Positions 1 to 7,730 of a DNA stretch of 64,000 bases are shown piece after piece. Below the pieces are notes generated by a model. The model searched no databases. It worked only from the letters and a program-made list of their open reading frames with translations, and was not told the DNA's origin. Position numbers and translations under genes: made by a program. The stretch's first letter is position 1. Each line of letters starts with the position of its first letter. The DNA is from Phascolarctobacterium_A sp034086985. Its GTDB lineage: Bacteria; Bacillota; Negativicutes; Acidaminococcales; Acidaminococcaceae. The stretch is from NCBI GenBank assembly GCA_034086985.1, contig JAXDZG010000012.1:62001-126000 (forward strand), written 5' to 3'.

Positions 1-2
1 AT

Positions 3-86
3 GGATTAAGCCCTATGCAATGGCATAAAGTCATAGGTCAAGTAGCTAAAAGAGATTTTCTTGAAGACGAGTTGATAGAGTTATGA
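3..86 (+). CDS. neuB: N-acetylneuraminate synthase, C-terminal end (partial)
   Basis: Only the last 27 codons are in the window; the gene enters from the left edge and ends in TGA at 84-86. The residues include GLSPMQWHKVIGQVAKRDF and end EDELIEL, which fits the C-terminal antifreeze-like (SAF) domain of sialic-acid synthases of the NeuB/SpsE family. The enzyme condenses ManNAc with phosphoenolpyruvate to make Neu5Ac. The stop overlaps the start of neuC (ATGA), and neuC and neuA follow, so the assignment rests strongly on context. A legionaminic or pseudaminic acid synthase would look similar over so short a piece, but the hydrolysing epimerase next door favours a NeuB/LegI-type enzyme. Confidence 0.8.
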   Translation, partial: GLSPMQWHKVIGQVAKRDFLEDELIEL

Positions 87-1243
87 AAAAGATTTCCGTT
101 GTAACAGCTACAAGAGCAGAATATGGCCTGTTAAAGAACTTCATCATTGCTCTTAAGAAAGAGGCCAATATAGAAGTAGAAGTTGTAGTAACAGGTGCAC
201 ATTTATCCGAGGGTTATGGCTCAACTTATCGTGAAATTGAAAAAGATGGTATTATCATTAATAAGAAGATTGATATTTTAGTTGATGGTACATCCTCAGT
301 GGCAGCATCAAAATCAATGGGCTTGGCTATCATAGGATTTGCGGAATACTTTGATGAAAGTAAACCAGATGCTGTTTTATTATTGGGTGATAGGTACGAG
401 ATGCTTGCGGTCGCATGCGCAGCGATGAATAGTAGAGTACCAATATTTCACTTGCACGGCGGCGAAACAACGGAAGGTGCTATTGATGAAGCAATAAGGC
501 ATGCAATTACAAAAATGAGTTATTTGCATTTCACTAGCACTGATGCTTATAGAAGAAGGGTAATTCAGTTAGGAGAAGCTCCTGAACGGGTTTTCAATGT
601 TGGAGCCGTAGGCGTAGAAAATGTTTTGAAAGAGCCTAAGCTTACAAAGGGAGAACTTGGAAATAGCATCGATATGAAGTTGGACAGTCCGTATGCTGTG
701 GTAACGTTTCATCCTGTTACTTTAGAAGGAAATGTGGAAGCACAATGTAACGAATTACTTAAAGCCGTTATTGCTTTTCCACAATACAAGTTTATTATAA
801 CTGGAGCCAATGCAGATGATGGAGGAAGTATGATTAATAGTCTGTTTGCGGAATTTGCAAGCAAACATGATAATGTATACTTTACTTTGTCATTGGGATT
901 AAAGAGATACTTATCTGTTCTAAAATATGCGTCATTTGTATTAGGAAACTCATCAAGTGGTATTATAGAAGTACCATCATTTGGCATACCGACAATAAAT
1001 ATTGGCAATAGACAAAAGGGGCGTATTCAAGCGGATAGCATTATTAATGTTGGAACAGATACAAAAGAGATAGTCGATGCTATCAATTTGGCAATGAGCG
1101 ACGATTTTAAGAGGATAGCAAGGAGGACTGTTAATCCATATGGTGATGGCAACACAGTATCTAAAACTGTTTCCGTCATTAAAGATCAACTGTTTAATCA
1201 AAGAATTGATTTAGCCAAAAAATTCTATGACATAGAATTTTAG
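83..1243 (+). CDS. neuC: UDP-N-acetylglucosamine 2-epimerase, hydrolysing (NeuC type)
   Basis: This 386-residue protein converts UDP-GlcNAc to ManNAc plus UDP, the first step of bacterial sialic-acid synthesis. It has the GT-B fold signatures of the family: an N-terminal TATRAEYG segment (about residues 8-15), the HGGETTEGAIDEAIRH region around residue 125, the FHPVT segment near residue 210, and GNSSSGIIEVPSFG near residue 288, which binds the nucleotide. Its length matches known NeuC proteins. The start ATG overlaps the neuB stop, implying translational coupling, and neuA follows after 16 bp. A UDP-N,N'-diacetylbacillosamine 2-epimerase (legionaminic acid route) is the main alternative and cannot be excluded without the genes to the left. 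Confidence 0.92.
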   Translation: MKKISVVTATRAEYGLLKNFIIALKKEANIEVEVVVTGAHLSEGYGSTYREIEKDGIIINKKIDILVDGTSSVAASKSMGLAIIGFAEYFDESKPDAVLLLGDRYEMLAVACAAMNSRVPIFHLHGGETTEGAIDEAIRHAITKMSYLHFTSTDAYRRRVIQLGEAPERVFNVGAVGVENVLKEPKLTKGELGNSIDMKLDSPYAVVTFHPVTLEGNVEAQCNELLKAVIAFPQYKFIITGANADDGGSMINSLFAEFASKHDNVYFTLSLGLKRYLSVLKYASFVLGNSSSGIIEVPSFGIPTINIGNRQKGRIQADSIINVGTDTKEIVDAINLAMSDDFKRIARRTVNPYGDGNTVSKTVSVIKDQLFNQRIDLAKKFYDIEF

Positions 1244-1259
1244 AAAGTAGTGATACAAG

Positions 1260-1955
1260 ATGAAGAATATCGCAATCATCCCTGCACGTAGTGGATCCAA
1301 GGGTTTGCCAGATAAGAACATAAGGGTACTTAATGGACATCCGCTGTTATACTATTCAGTAAAAGCTGCACAAGAATCTGGCCTGTTTTCTGAAATAATG
1401 GTTTCTACTGATTCTGAAGTATATGCAGAGGTCGCCAAGTCCTGCGGTGCCAGTGTTCCTTTTTTGAGATCCAAGGAGAATAGCAACGATGGCTCAAGCA
1501 GTTGGGATGTAGTAAAAGAAGTGTTATCAAATTACAATTCAATTGGCTTAGAGTTCGATACTGTATGCTTGTTACAGCCAACATCACCTCTTAGAGAATC
1601 AAAAGATATTATAAATGCTTATGAATTGTTAAATGAAAAAGATGCTGATGCCATAACTTCTGTATGTGAGTGTGAGCATTCACCTTTATGGTGCATGACT
1701 TTAGATAATGACCACTATCTTAGTGAGTTTAGGAAGAGTTTAGCAGATCTACCTAGACAAAAATTGAAGCAATATTATAGATTTAACGGCGCAATTTACA
1801 TAAGGAAGATTGAGTATATACAGAATCAGGTAATATTACTTGAATCTAAAGAGTATGCTTACGTAATGGATAGGATGGGAAGTGTCGACATAGATACAAT
1901 TAATGATTTTAAGTATGCTGAATATTTACTTAAAAATTTATTTGATGATATGTGA
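1260..1955 (+). CDS. neuA: CMP-N-acetylneuraminate cytidylyltransferase
   Basis: The 231-residue protein activates sialic acid with CTP to give CMP-sialic acid for transfer to surface glycans. The N-terminal nucleotide-binding signature IPARSGSKGLPDKNI (about residues 6-20) is diagnostic for acylneuraminate cytidylyltransferases, and LLQPTSPLR near residue 105 is the second conserved block. It lacks the extra C-terminal esterase domain found in some bacterial NeuA proteins. It is the last recognisable gene of the neuB-neuC-neuA set. No sialyltransferase is seen in the window, so that gene must lie to the left or elsewhere. Confidence 0.93.
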   Translation: MKNIAIIPARSGSKGLPDKNIRVLNGHPLLYYSVKAAQESGLFSEIMVSTDSEVYAEVAKSCGASVPFLRSKENSNDGSSSWDVVKEVLSNYNSIGLEFDTVCLLQPTSPLRESKDIINAYELLNEKDADAITSVCECEHSPLWCMTLDNDHYLSEFRKSLADLPRQKLKQYYRFNGAIYIRKIEYIQNQVILLESKEYAYVMDRMGSVDIDTINDFKYAEYLLKNLFDDM

Positions 1956-1987
1956 TTTAAGGTTTACGCAAAAGTGAGGAAAAAGGA

Positions 1988-2206
1988 GTGGAAAGATACG
2001 CTAATCATAGAGGAAATTCTAGTGTACGTGGTTACAGTATAGGTGAAGCTTACATTGATGTTATGTTTTCCAGTGGAGCAGTATATAGGTATTCGTATAG
2101 AAGTGCAGGGATTGCCAAAGTTGAAGAGATGAAGCGCTTGGCGGTAGCGGGACAAGGATTGAATTCTTATATTATGCGCCATGCAAGGTTTAATTACGAA
2201 AGATAA
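1988..2206 (+). CDS. KTSC-domain small protein
   Basis: A 72-residue protein with a GTG start; an AGGA at 1977-1980 sits about 7 nt upstream. The central part, with an SSV motif, an YIDVMFSSGAVYRYSY strand pair and the ending GQGLNSYI, fits the KTSC domain (named for a Lys-Thr-Ser-Cys motif), although those four residues are not all kept here. KTSC proteins are common in phages, plasmids and accessory islands, and their biochemical role is not well established. It follows neuA by 32 bp but is AT-rich and functionally unrelated to sialic acid, so I take it as the left edge of the accessory island. Confidence 0.7.
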   Translation: MERYANHRGNSSVRGYSIGEAYIDVMFSSGAVYRYSYRSAGIAKVEEMKRLAVAGQGLNSYIMRHARFNYER

Positions 2207-2242
2207 CAATAGTCAACATAGGGTATGTAGGAGTGAAATGCT

Positions 2243-2545
2243 ATGAAAATCTCAGACTTAATAGGCAGCATAATGTGTTTTGAAAAAGGCAGTATAGACA
2301 AAAGAGATATCGAGAAAATCAACACATTATGCATAGAATACAGTGTTGAGATTGAGAAAATACAAAGCATAACATCTCTATACTGTGATTTATACGACCC
2401 AAATAGAGTATTTGAATATTGCGACGAAAGAATAGTATTCCGAAAAGATAGTTTTATCACTAGTGATAGGCTAAAAGAGCTATATTTCAATAGGTTAACA
2501 AGTGATGAGAAGAAACAAATCTACTGTATAGTAAATAGAATGTAA
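2243..2545 (+). CDS. Hypothetical protein, 100 residues
   Basis: I do not recognise this protein. It is highly charged, predicted to be largely helical, with no signal peptide or membrane segment. The start ATG at 2243 has a GGAG nine bases upstream. It lies 12 bp ahead of the HD phosphohydrolase gene and 36 bp after the KTSC gene, so the three probably share a transcript. A small partner or regulator of the HD enzyme is possible but is only inferred from position. Confidence 0.6.
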   Translation: MKISDLIGSIMCFEKGSIDKRDIEKINTLCIEYSVEIEKIQSITSLYCDLYDPNRVFEYCDERIVFRKDSFITSDRLKELYFNRLTSDEKKQIYCIVNRM

Positions 2546-2557
2546 GCAGGGGAGTGA

Positions 2558-4219
2558 ATGGCTATGGCAGAAATCTTTGAAAAAATGTTTAAGGATCCAC
2601 TATATGATTACATTTTCATAGATAATAATATCTGTGATGATATTATTGATAGTCCCTATTTTCAAAGATTACGTAGAATAGAGCAAACCAGCATGCGTTG
2701 TCTCTATCCTTCTGCCAGACATGACAGGTTCATACATTCTATTGGTGTTTATCATTTGGCCAAAACAGCGATAGCTGCCTTAAGAAAGAATGAAACAGTA
2801 TATATAGACATGAAAAAGGAAGAGAGTAAATTTCATTTTCCTGATGAAAGTACTAGGGAATCTATATATTTCTCTCTTGAGATGGCTGCTTTACTCCATG
2901 ATATTTGCCATTCTCCGTTTTCGCATACACTAGAATGCTACTTTTCTAAAGCTTTTAATGAGGAAGGCAAAGAAGAAGATCATTATGCATTGTTAAAAGA
3001 ATTTTATAAGTCTGCCGAAGCTGTTAATGCTGATACATGCGAAGAAAGCGATTTCGAAAGCTTCAAAATTCAATGTAAAGATGCCAATGCAGCCAATCAT
3101 GAAATAGCCAGCTGTATTTTTATATTTGAGTATTTTAGAGATACGATTTGCAAGATTGCAAAAGATAGAAACTTGCAAAAAGTAGAGAGTAATGATGAAG
3201 AAGCCAATAAGGTTGTCATTAAGCCATTGTTTTTATTCATGGCTAGGTGTATCTTAGGGGCAACTTACAATAAAGAGGGCACTCACGAAGAGGCTTATAA
3301 GAATTGTATCATTAAGATTTTGAATTCATCCATTGATGTGGATAAATTAGATTATATAACCCGCGATTCTAGTGTTTCAGGATTTGCTAATACCCTAGTT
3401 GATACTAAGAGATTGTTGGGTTCTTTGGTATTGGCGGTTTATAAAAGCTCATCAGAGGAAGAACAGATTTGCCTAGCCTTTCAGAAAACCGCTGTAGGTG
3501 TAATTCAAAACGTAGTAAACTCACGCAATGCGCTGTATACCTGGATTTATTCTCATCATAAAGTTGTTTACGAAAGCGAGCTTATAGAGAAAGCTATTGC
3601 AAAGATCGCAATGAAGCAGGCTGATAAGCAAGCTTTTTATAAGCAATACTTTTCTCCAAGCAGTATAATGGAAAACCTTGTATGCGACGATACCATATGG
3701 AACTTGCTTCTGGAACATAAAGATATTCCTGAAATCCAAGAGCTCATAAGTAGAAATAAGCGGCAAAAGGCCATTTGGAAGAGCTTTGCTGAGTTTCAGG
3801 GCTACTTTAACACAGGCAGTAAATTAACGCAAATTGGCCAATTCTCCAAACAGCAAATGGATGCTTACTTTACTGACAAGGACAAAAGAAGAAATAAAAA
3901 TGCAATGATGGATTTTATAAACTATCTTAACCAATTTGCACCAGATGGAGAGAAGCCGTTTCAGTTTGCAGTCAAATTAAATAATCCCAAAGTAGCCTAT
4001 ATCCAACCAAATACTATAATTGTGTATTTGAATAATAAGTTGTTCTCTTTTGATTCTATCTTTAGCGACCTATATAAAAAGGGCAATATTCCGCCATTTT
4101 TCTACCTGTACTGCAGTAAAGAAGATAAGGAAAGGCTGCGGAAAGATGATTATAGGCTGAGAAAGGAATTAATTGAGTATATTAAGGGCTACGAGGGCTT
4201 TAGGGAGCGACATAAGTAG
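2558..4219 (+). CDS. HD-domain phosphohydrolase (COG1078/dGTPase-like)
   Basis: A 553-residue member of the HD superfamily of metal-dependent phosphohydrolases, the group that holds dNTP triphosphohydrolases and SAMHD1. The metal ligands appear as H60 in RFIHSIGVYHLAK, H114-D115 in ALLHDICHSPFSHTLE and an Asp near residue 260 in DVDKLDYITRD, the classic H...HD...D pattern. The C-terminal ~280 residues are not recognised. ATG 2558 and ATG 2564 are both possible starts behind the AGGGGAG sequence. The family can hydrolyse dNTPs and several relatives act in phage defence by depleting nucleotides. Its place in an AT-rich island with a KTSC protein and a kinase cassette is compatible with such a role, but this is inference. 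Confidence 0.85.
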   Translation: MAMAEIFEKMFKDPLYDYIFIDNNICDDIIDSPYFQRLRRIEQTSMRCLYPSARHDRFIHSIGVYHLAKTAIAALRKNETVYIDMKKEESKFHFPDESTRESIYFSLEMAALLHDICHSPFSHTLECYFSKAFNEEGKEEDHYALLKEFYKSAEAVNADTCEESDFESFKIQCKDANAANHEIASCIFIFEYFRDTICKIAKDRNLQKVESNDEEANKVVIKPLFLFMARCILGATYNKEGTHEEAYKNCIIKILNSSIDVDKLDYITRDSSVSGFANTLVDTKRLLGSLVLAVYKSSSEEEQICLAFQKTAVGVIQNVVNSRNALYTWIYSHHKVVYESELIEKAIAKIAMKQADKQAFYKQYFSPSSIMENLVCDDTIWNLLLEHKDIPEIQELISRNKRQKAIWKSFAEFQGYFNTGSKLTQIGQFSKQQMDAYFTDKDKRRNKNAMMDFINYLNQFAPDGEKPFQFAVKLNNPKVAYIQPNTIIVYLNNKLFSFDSIFSDLYKKGNIPPFFYLYCSKEDKERLRKDDYRLRKELIEYIKGYEGFRERHK

Positions 4220-4352
4220 GATCGTGTAATATGTGATTAATATGGCTTGTTAGTACCTATAAGTGTAGTTTGCAAGCAAAGAGCAAAGACTCATAATAGA
4301 GGATCTTTACGATAAAAAGCCGTTATTTCCGTTAGAACCGTAATTTAAGGGG

Positions 4353-4376
4353 AATTGTTGCCTGTCGGCAACAATT
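4353..4376 (+). other. Perfect stem-loop, 10-bp stem
   Basis: AATTGTTGCC and GGCAACAATT are exact complements around a TGTC loop. No T-tract follows on either strand, so it is not a standard intrinsic terminator. A purine-rich AAGAGGGTAGGGAG follows on the plus strand. It could be an RNA structural element or an operator; nothing visible decides between them. Confidence 0.6.
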
Positions 4377-4430
4377 AAGAGGGTAGGGAGACTTAGATGT
4401 TATATAACATTTAAAGGGTATATTTTATAA

Positions 4431-4500
4431 AGAACATATGTTTCCTACCGCGTTTGGGGGTAGGAGGCTGATAGAGGACAAATCTGAGAAGCATGCTTAA
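4431..4500 (+). repeat. ~70-bp direct repeat, left copy (repeat A)
   Basis: The segment starts AGAACATATGTTTC, continues into a 21-nt hairpin (4444-4464) and then GATAGAGGACAAATC and GCATGCT. About six of every seven positions match the copy at 7605-7674 in the same orientation, with one 2-bp gap. The two copies bracket the three-gene kinase cassette. The first 14 bases match the Gram-positive LexA/DinR consensus CGAACRNRYGTTYC at all but the first position. Confidence 0.8.
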
Positions 4501-4795
4501 TTGGTTTTTAGCATTGTTTCAAAAATCTTGATAAAAATGCTGAGCTAAGAGAAATAATAATGGGAACTTGCATATAGAGGAATAATTAAGGTTTGTAGAA
4601 ATAGGGTGAGATGACTCTGCAGCAAACTCTTGATGTTGAGCGCTCATTTTTAAGCTGCTGACTTAGAAAAAGAGTTAATAGATATAAAACATTTAATGTA
4701 TATGTTAGTATGTACTGGCTTTGGAGATTGAATAAAAAGAAATGTCAAGAATTTATAGACAAATGTTATTAGTGATTTGTTTGTAGGTGATAATA

Positions 4796-5710
4796 ATGGC
4801 TGTTCCCATGTTAAAAAAGGAAGATGTAGAAAGTATTATTTTCGGTTGTAAAGTAATAGGGGAACCAAAAGTTGGTGGACAAAAAATAGTGTTTCCCTGT
4901 TTAATTAATGGTAAAACCATTGCTGTAAAATTTATACTTCTACGAGAAGATATAACGGTTAACATAACAGATGAAAAATCGGAAGAAATTGAAGAAATAC
5001 TTAATAGAGCTACTAGAGAGATAGATATTATGAACCACATAGAGTCACCGTACCTAGTGCCAAAAGGCATAATTGGATCTAGAGATATTATTTATAATGG
5101 GCAAAGGCTTTTTTATTATGACGAAGAGTGGATAGATGGTGATGATTTAAAAAGTGTATTTAAAGATCCTAATAATTTGGATTACAAGGAAGTATTAAAT
5201 CTATGTGAAGACATTACAAAAGCAATTGACGCGCTTTGGCAATTAAAGAAGATACATAGAGATATCAAGATTGAAAATATTATCAGAAGAAAAAGTAATG
5301 GTAGATATGTACTTTTAGATTTGGGTATAGCTTTTGATTTGGAAGATAAGTCACTGACCAAGTTCGGTTTTGTTGTCGGAACTCCACAGTATTATTCACC
5401 TGAACAGTTAGATCTTTACCACAGGAGATCTATAGACTTTAGGTCTGATTTATTTAGTCTAGGTGTGGTTATGTATGTCATCTTAACAGGTAAGTACCCA
5501 TTTTATAGGAATAAATGTACTTTTGAAGAGATTGCTCATAATGTGATTTATGCTAGAGAAGTAGAACCATATAAATTTAACCCGAATATTCCTAAAAAGC
5601 TTAGTGACTTAGTAACAAGGTTGTTAAAAAAGCAACCTTCTCAAAGATTCAATAATATAGAAAAGCTATTAAAGGTAGTTGAAAGCATAAGAGAAGACAT
5701 GGAGGTATGA
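4796..5710 (+). CDS. Serine/threonine protein kinase
   Basis: A 304-residue Hanks-type kinase without a membrane segment or extracellular sensor. Visible elements are the ATP-anchoring Lys in IAVKF (about residue 45), the catalytic loop HRDIKIEN (about residues 154-161), DLG in place of DFG for Mg2+ binding, GTPQYYSPEQ as the activation-segment end, and RSDLFSLGVVMY in subdomain IX. A classical glycine-rich loop is not obvious. ATG 4796 is preferred to GTG 4787 because an AGGTGAT lies just upstream of it. The stop is 4 bp before the next gene, so the three genes form a tight operon. A cytosolic kinase in a small AT-rich cassette suggests signalling within that system, for example phosphorylation of its two neighbours; this is inference. 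Confidence 0.88.
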   Translation: MAVPMLKKEDVESIIFGCKVIGEPKVGGQKIVFPCLINGKTIAVKFILLREDITVNITDEKSEEIEEILNRATREIDIMNHIESPYLVPKGIIGSRDIIYNGQRLFYYDEEWIDGDDLKSVFKDPNNLDYKEVLNLCEDITKAIDALWQLKKIHRDIKIENIIRRKSNGRYVLLDLGIAFDLEDKSLTKFGFVVGTPQYYSPEQLDLYHRRSIDFRSDLFSLGVVMYVILTGKYPFYRNKCTFEEIAHNVIYAREVEPYKFNPNIPKKLSDLVTRLLKKQPSQRFNNIEKLLKVVESIREDMEV

Positions 5711-5714
5711 TCCT

Positions 5715-6896
5715 ATGGGACTTTTGGCTCAACATGGATATGGCAAGGGAACTAAGATTGATAAAGCGTTGTTAGATAAGGATCTTTCAGGCATTATTTT
5801 TGGACCTAGAGGAGAAAAGCCAGATAATATAAAGTCATATATTAAAAAAGTAAAAACAAAGCATCCTGCTACTTCTTTTTATATAGACCCTCAGTTGTAT
5901 ATTATGACAATGAACGGAAATGTTAAGTATTCAAAGCTAATGGATTATCCATACTTTGAAGCTAATGTCGATCGTGGAACGCTTTCTAATAATCGTTTTC
6001 TAAATAAAATATGTAAGGATTGCTTTGAGTTCCAAGAAGCGCAAGGTGTTACTGGGTATATTTCTCCTGGTGTAGTATTTTATAGTTTTGATGACAATCT
6101 AAGTCAAACCACGCTAAATTTGGCCGATATTAGTAAGAGTTATTTTGAGAATAGAGTTGCAGATTTATACATTTCTCTATGTATTAACGAAAATGCGTTT
6201 AATAACATTGATTTGATGGAAGAATTTTTAAATGTTATTACGATGTGGGAGGTTAAGGGTTTTTATATTATCATAGATAGAAATGTAATGTTCATGCGTA
6301 GAGTAGATATGCAAGCTAATATTCTCTCTAAGATAATGTATTTTTTATATAATTTATCAATACTTAACGACTTTGATTTAATAATTGGCTATTCAGATCT
6401 CATATCAATTCCATTAGCAGCCACTTGTAATGCAAGCTTTGGTACTGGCTGGTTCAATAATCAGAAGGTATTTTCCTTGAGTAATTTTGTAGAAACTACT
6501 GGTGGAAGAAGACCTAGAAAACGATACACATCCTCTAAATTGTTCAACTCACCTTTATTGATACCAGAATTAACTAGTATACAAAAAGTGGGTCATTTGA
6601 AAGAAGTACTATCAGAATCACCTTACAATAAAGCTTTAAAAAACGGAATAGACTATTGGACAGACGAAGTAAGTTGTTTACATAATTGGCATGTTTTAAA
6701 TTCAATGTTAAAGGAAATAGAGGATAAGGGAGATATACTGGACAGGATGGGATATTTAAATGAATTACTAAATAAGTCAAAAGATTTGTATACGTTATTG
6801 CGTTCAAAAGATGTCCATCTTAGTCAAGCTAGTTCTATGCATTTAGATGTATGGATACAGGCTCTAAACGCATTTGAGAAGAGAATGGAAGAATAG
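5715..6896 (+). CDS. Uncharacterised cytosolic protein, kinase-cassette middle gene
   Basis: I do not recognise this 393-residue protein. It begins MGLLAQHGYGKGTKID and has alternating hydrophobic strands and charged stretches (GIIFGPRG, TSFYIDPQLYI, GFYIIIDRN, LIIGYSDLISIPLA) that suggest an alpha/beta, perhaps TIM-barrel-like fold. No signal peptide or membrane segment is present. The last ~100 residues look helical. A GGAGG stands just before the start and the gene lies 4 bp after the kinase stop; the next start is 4 bp after its own stop. A distant tRNA-guanine transglycosylase/DpdA-like barrel crossed my mind because of the layout, but no catalytic motif supports it. Confidence 0.65.
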   Translation: MGLLAQHGYGKGTKIDKALLDKDLSGIIFGPRGEKPDNIKSYIKKVKTKHPATSFYIDPQLYIMTMNGNVKYSKLMDYPYFEANVDRGTLSNNRFLNKICKDCFEFQEAQGVTGYISPGVVFYSFDDNLSQTTLNLADISKSYFENRVADLYISLCINENAFNNIDLMEEFLNVITMWEVKGFYIIIDRNVMFMRRVDMQANILSKIMYFLYNLSILNDFDLIIGYSDLISIPLAATCNASFGTGWFNNQKVFSLSNFVETTGGRRPRKRYTSSKLFNSPLLIPELTSIQKVGHLKEVLSESPYNKALKNGIDYWTDEVSCLHNWHVLNSMLKEIEDKGDILDRMGYLNELLNKSKDLYTLLRSKDVHLSQASSMHLDVWIQALNAFEKRMEE

Positions 6897-6900
6897 GATA

Positions 6901-7587
6901 ATGTTTCGTTATAGTGAATTTGAAATGGGGATTAGTTTTGGTAAAGCATTGCATAATTCAAAGATACCGTATTTAAAATTCCCTAAAAATATTAGCACAG
7001 AAATGATTAGCAAACAAGGGATTCCAGATTTTGTTATTGTGGGGTGTAGAGAAGGAAAGCTTATTAATATGAGAATTGAATTTTCTTCCACAGAAAGTAG
7101 CTGTAGAGCTTTATCTGTTCTAAAATATTTTTCTGGTAGAACCTTTTCATATGTAAAAAGGGCCATAGGACAAAATGATTATATTTGTAATAAGACTTTA
7201 AGGGAACTAGAGTACTTGAATTTAATAAAAAAACAGAAAGGGCTGTATTATCTTGTTTATAATGAGCTATTAGATAAGGATATTTGGGCCTTTGAGTTAA
7301 AGCTTGGTGACTGGAAAAGATCTTTGTTCCAAGCAATGCAGTACTTGGCATTCGCCAATTATTCAGTTGTAGTTTTTCCCTTTGAAAAAGAGAAGGTATT
7401 ATTAACACAATTAAGAGTATTTGAAAAGTTTAATATTGGGGTATTATTGTTTAATATAGAAGACAATAAAAATAAATGGTTATATAGGCCTAAAAAGAGT
7501 AGACCTTTATCTAAATGGCAATATTATGATATGTTAATCAAGGTTAATAATGATGCATACCTGGAACTGGCAACAGAAAAATCCTAA
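6901..7587 (+). CDS. Putative PD-(D/E)XK-like protein with internal winged-helix segment
   Basis: A 228-residue protein counted from ATG 6901, which has GGAAG and AGGAT upstream; an in-frame TTG at 6874 would overlap the previous gene. A possible nuclease core is GIPDFVIVG (about residues 39-47) followed later by DIWAFELKLGDWKRSLFQAM (about residues 126-145), where the ExK and following helix with QA resemble restriction-endonuclease-fold proteins. Between them KTLRELEYLNLIKKQKGLYY resembles the recognition helix and wing of a winged-helix domain. This fold guess is weak to moderate. It is the last gene of the kinase cassette and repeat B begins 18 bp after its stop. Confidence 0.6.
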   Translation: MFRYSEFEMGISFGKALHNSKIPYLKFPKNISTEMISKQGIPDFVIVGCREGKLINMRIEFSSTESSCRALSVLKYFSGRTFSYVKRAIGQNDYICNKTLRELEYLNLIKKQKGLYYLVYNELLDKDIWAFELKLGDWKRSLFQAMQYLAFANYSVVVFPFEKEKVLLTQLRVFEKFNIGVLLFNIEDNKNKWLYRPKKSRPLSKWQYYDMLIKVNNDAYLELATEKS

Positions 7588-7604
7588 TGGGTATGAAGAG
7601 TAAT

Positions 7605-7674
7605 AGAACATATGTTTCTTGCCTCGTTTGGGTAGGAGTCCGATAGAGGACAAATCAGAGAATCATGCTAACAA
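7605..7674 (+). repeat. ~70-bp direct repeat, right copy (repeat B)
   Basis: Right-hand copy of the repeat at 4431-4500, same orientation, starting with the identical AGAACATATGTTTC. The hairpin arms differ (CTTGCC against GGTAGG, 7618-7636) but still pair through G-U wobbles. GATAGAGGACAAATC is identical in both copies. It directly follows the last cassette gene. Confidence 0.8.
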
Positions 7675-7683
7675 TAACCCTTT

Positions 7684-7730
7684 TGACCAAAACCTACAAC
7701 ATGCAGATGACTAAAACCTACATTTACGGT
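7684..7730 (+). repeat. Tandem ~23-bp repeat pair, possible IS end
   Basis: Two adjacent units share TGACYAAAACCTACA: 7684-7707 and 7708-7730. Multiple short tandem repeats near the terminus are characteristic of IS21-family elements, where they bind the transposase. No istA or istB coding sequence remains nearby, so at most this is a remnant. Confidence 0.4.

Larger units (their letters stand above)
4220..4795. other. AT-rich intergenic region without a convincing gene
   Basis: About 575 bp between the HD gene and the kinase gene. No open frame with a ribosome-binding site and plausible codon use was found. It holds a perfect 10-bp inverted repeat (4353-4376), the left copy of a ~70-bp direct repeat (4431-4500) and otherwise AT-rich sequence. 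The length suggests a structured untranslated region, a small RNA or decayed sequence. Confidence 0.6.

Noticed and set aside
5715..6896. DpdA/tRNA-guanine transglycosylase assignment for the kinase-cassette middle gene
   Set aside because: Only the general alpha/beta layout suggested it; no catalytic Asp or zinc motif could be pointed out.
4431..7674. Integron-type attC sites around the cassette
   Set aside because: The repeats lack the R'/R'' core sequences of attC and no integrase gene is present; only the idea of a cassette boundary remains.
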